Shown here: positions 61,375 through 64,000 of the stretch, in pieces
Layout: every line of letters starts with the position of its first letter
Position numbering within the stretch: position 1 is the first letter of the stretch
The notes under the pieces: model-generated
What the model saw: the letters and a program-made list of their open reading frames with translations, nothing else
What the model was told of the DNA's origin: nothing
Database searches by the model: none
Source: Chryseobacterium sp. JJR-5R
GTDB taxonomy: Bacteria; Bacteroidota; Bacteroidia; Flavobacteriales; Weeksellaceae
Direction of reading: 5' to 3'
Assembly (NCBI RefSeq): GCF_034047335.1
Contig: NZ_CP139137.1
Span: 1,178,001 to 1,242,000 of the forward strand
DNA: 64,000 bases
Translations under genes and position numbers: made by a program

Positions 61375-64000
61375 ATGGAGAAATTTTTACAATTTATAGG
61401 TATATTTATTGGATTTTACGGCCTTTCCCAAACTCCTTTAGATATTAAAGTGAAAGATACAGCAGGGAATGAAAGTATTAATGTTACCTGCAACAACGGT
61501 TTAGATACCAACGGCTGTATTGCCCTGCATGTTGAATACCCCGTACTGAAACAGACCCTCAATTATGAGGTAACACAGGAAACCTACAATCCGCCCGTAC
61601 CTATGAACCAGGGGACGCCGCTGAACGCCAATTATGATGATCTCTTTGCCGTAAAGCTTGATCTTCCTTTTAAGTTCTGTTTTTACAACCAGTATTTTCA
61701 GGCCATCGTAGTCGGTTCCAACGGAATGGTAACTTTTGATACAGCTCAGCTAGGGAATATCAATTATCCGAATGTCCAATGGCAGAACCCAAATGTAAAT
61801 CTTCCGAAAAATTCAATTTTCGGGGTGTACCATGACTTGGTTTTCTCTTCAGCAGATTCTTCGGAAATTTATTATTCAACCATCGGGACGGCCCCTTACC
61901 GGAAGTTTGTGGTCAGTTTCTTTGACGGAAGGGTCGCAGGGTGTACAGACCGTTCTTCCTCGCAGATCGTACTGCATGAAACAACAAACGTAATCGATGT
62001 ATTTGTAGACAAAAAGCTGACACCGTGCCCGACCAGAAAATTCGAGAATGCCCTGATCGGTGTAATGAACAGCGACGGGACGCAGGGTGTCTCTCCGGCC
62101 GGAAGAAATACAGGCGTATGGCAGGCTTCACAGGAGGGATGGAGATTCAACCCGGTTGGAAATGTAATCCAGCCGCAGGTGACGTGGACGAATTCTGCAG
62201 GACAGACTGTAGCATCCGGGATCCAGGCCACGGTATGCCCCGCTCAGAATGAAGTATATACAGCCAATGTGAAATTCAATATCTGCGGAAACAGTGATCT
62301 TACGTTCACGGATGATTTTCCGGTGACTTTTGATCCTACCTATCCCGCAGCAAAAAATTACACGCAGAATTTCTGTGGCAATACGGCGGTAAACCTTGCT
62401 CTGAACAGTTTCCAGGCTAACCTGACGACCCAGAACCCGGCTAATTTTACCTTCAGTTTTCATACCAGCCTGCAGGATGCACAGAACAATGCCAATCCGT
62501 TACCGAACAGTTTTGCGCTGACAGCGAATGCAGTCCTGTATGTGAGAATCCAGAACCCGGGTGTGCCGACATGTTATCGCGTAGCAGTACTAACCTTAAA
62601 TCTTTTGAGCAAAAGCCTCCTTAAAAATACCGTGGAGCTATGCGATACCAATAATAACGGAACAGAAGCGAACTATAATCTGAGTTTACTGAATGCAGAA
62701 CTTTTTGCACCGGGAACCACCGGCATTTCCTATTACGCAAGCCAGTCCGATGCCCAGAATAATGTCAATGCCCTTACCACTGCGAATATTAATACGGGAA
62801 CACAGCTTTGGGTAAGGCTCCAGGAGGCAAACTGTACCTATGTTCTAGGACCTGTCCAGTTCCAGTTCAGGCCAGGGGTAAATATGAATTCGCCCATCAG
62901 CTTTACGTATTCCATTTGTGATATCAATGCCGATAACCAGGAGCCTTTTGATTACCCGTTAACCATAGGCCCGCTGGTTTCCACGCAGCCGGGAGCTGTT
63001 TTTTCGGCCTACAATACCTATGATGAAGCATTTTCCGGCTCAGGTTCGGTGTTAAACAATATTAAAGAAGGGATCTATACCATTTATGTAAGGGTTCAGA
63101 TTCCGAACGGCTGTTTTGCCGTAGCAACCGTGAATATGAATGTGACATTCAATAAAATTCTGGCCAACGAGAAAAATGAATACCTGTGCTTTAACGGCAC
63201 GGATGATGTCAGCATTAATTTAAATACACTTTCCGCGGGTATGCTGGTTTTCCCGGCTACAGTTCCGGTAACGGAATTTTATGCTACCTATCCGGCCGCC
63301 GGCCTGGGCTTGGACCCGATCAGCCCGAACCAGACCATCACCACCAACGGTAATTTTGTAACCCAGACTTATTTTGTACGGTTTGAAATTGCGGAGGACT
63401 GTTATACGATCCGGCCGATTACCGTTAACCTGGTACATCCGGTAGCGGTTCAGAATAATTTTATGGTTTGTGATTTCAATAATAACAATTCCGAAAACGT
63501 AACCTTATCTCAGTTTTCGTCAGCCATTGCCGGAAACCAGAATGCCGGCATCACGTACTACCTGACTTCTGCAGATGCAGCAGCTGGAAGCAATCCGGTA
63601 ACGGCCGTAACACTCACCGGGACGCAGCAGATTTTCGTAAAGATCAATTCCTACAACTGCCAGCAGGTCTATCCTGTTACTTTAGGATTAACTTCAACGC
63701 CGGCAGTAAATTCCCCGGTAACGATCACGCTGAACAATATCTGTGACAATAACAATGACAATACTGAAATATATAATCTTACCCAGGTGCAGCCTCAGAT
63801 TTATACAGGTTCCAATGTAAGTTTTACGTATTATCTCAATTACAATGCAGCCACCCATACTTTTTCTGACCAGATTACGGACCCGACCCAGTTTGTGGTT
63901 TCGGCGGGAAGTGCAACCGTGTATGTAAAGGTTAAATTTAATAACGGCGAATGTTTTTCAGCAGCACAGGTTAACATCCAGATGACGTTTTTACCGCCGG
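61375..64000 (+). CDS. Large secreted repeat protein, probable type IX secretion cargo (partial)
   Basis: At least 875 codons, open at the right edge. After a signal peptide (FLQFIGIFIGFYGLSQ) comes a Cys-poor N-terminal beta-sandwich (FAVKLDLPFKFCFYNQYFQ, GSNGMVTFDTAQLG) and, from about residue 300, tandem ~90-residue repeats, each with a Cys-Asp/Asn start (CDTNNNGTE, CDINADNQE, CDFNNNNSE, CDNNNDNTE) and a YYxSxxDAxxNxN element. This layout is typical of large gliding/adhesin-like proteins of Flavobacteria with a C-terminal type IX sorting domain, which would lie outside the window. A GTG four codons upstream is possible. Confidence 0.85.
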   Translation, partial: MEKFLQFIGIFIGFYGLSQTPLDIKVKDTAGNESINVTCNNGLDTNGCIALHVEYPVLKQTLNYEVTQETYNPPVPMNQGTPLNANYDDLFAVKLDLPFKFCFYNQYFQAIVVGSNGMVTFDTAQLGNINYPNVQWQNPNVNLPKNSIFGVYHDLVFSSADSSEIYYSTIGTAPYRKFVVSFFDGRVAGCTDRSSSQIVLHETTNVIDVFVDKKLTPCPTRKFENALIGVMNSDGTQGVSPAGRNTGVWQASQEGWRFNPVGNVIQPQVTWTNSAGQTVASGIQATVCPAQNEVYTANVKFNICGNSDLTFTDDFPVTFDPTYPAAKNYTQNFCGNTAVNLALNSFQANLTTQNPANFTFSFHTSLQDAQNNANPLPNSFALTANAVLYVRIQNPGVPTCYRVAVLTLNLLSKSLLKNTVELCDTNNNGTEANYNLSLLNAELFAPGTTGISYYASQSDAQNNVNALTTANINTGTQLWVRLQEANCTYVLGPVQFQFRPGVNMNSPISFTYSICDINADNQEPFDYPLTIGPLVSTQPGAVFSAYNTYDEAFSGSGSVLNNIKEGIYTIYVRVQIPNGCFAVATVNMNVTFNKILANEKNEYLCFNGTDDVSINLNTLSAGMLVFPATVPVTEFYATYPAAGLGLDPISPNQTITTNGNFVTQTYFVRFEIAEDCYTIRPITVNLVHPVAVQNNFMVCDFNNNNSENVTLSQFSSAIAGNQNAGITYYLTSADAAAGSNPVTAVTLTGTQQIFVKINSYNCQQVYPVTLGLTSTPAVNSPVTITLNNICDNNNDNTEIYNLTQVQPQIYTGSNVSFTYYLNYNAATHTFSDQITDPTQFVVSAGSATVYVKVKFNNGECFSAAQVNIQMTFLPP

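Overview
The window is chromosomal DNA of a member of the Bacteroidota, most likely the genus Chryseobacterium or a close relative in the Weeksellaceae/Flavobacteriia. Four things support this: DUF5686 and BT_3928 family proteins; a secreted protein with the look of type IX secretion cargo; start codons without Shine-Dalgarno sequences; and upstream promoter boxes that fit the Bacteroidota consensus (TTTG, about 19-21 bases, TAnnTTTG). The window is edge-truncated on both sides: mgtE at the left and a large repeat-rich secreted protein at the right.

Layout. 1-5.6 kb is housekeeping: mgtE, a secreted protein, rpsO, pnp, and a cold-shock-domain protein behind a leader of about 240 nt. 5.7-18.7 kb is an accessory region built around RNA repair. 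A minus-strand operon holds two RlaP-type nucleotidyltransferases, a sirtuin with an in-frame TGA, an ATP-grasp ligase, a polynucleotide kinase and a Thg1-like 3'-5' polymerase. Further right are rtcB, a HopJ-family gene and a WYL-domain regulator. Between the two halves lie a truncated gene, a REP/MITE-like element and an AT-rich gene for an HD plus HSP90-type ATPase protein. 18.8-53.1 kb is mostly core metabolism and envelope: DUF1501/DUF1800, glucokinase, YceI pair, amtB, sdaA, tyrA, a CPA2 antiporter, a LytS/LytTR pair, ald, tsaE, dnaG, clpP, a PfpI-like protein, a lectin-type secreted protein, a phytase-like lipoprotein, tpiA and its operon, folP and two DUF5686 proteins. 53.3-56.7 kb is a very AT-rich island with an AEP-type primase gene, a reverse transcriptase gene and structured sequence downstream. 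56.8-64 kb returns to core genes: alaS, a 2-hydroxyacid dehydrogenase, a small acidic protein with a decayed duplicate, and the partial secreted protein.

How genes work together. In the RNA-repair region the visible activities are 5'-OH phosphorylation (PNK), reverse 3'-5' addition (Thg1-like), nucleotide transfer (two RlaP proteins) and end-joining of 2',3'-cyclic phosphate to 5'-OH (RtcB). A WYL protein is the plausible regulator. tyrA is preceded by an 18-residue reading frame with three consecutive Tyr codons and then a terminator, which is the layout of a tyrosine attenuator. The primase/RT island resembles a defence-type reverse transcriptase cassette. I had no search tools, so family names rest on recognised motifs and remembered family knowledge.
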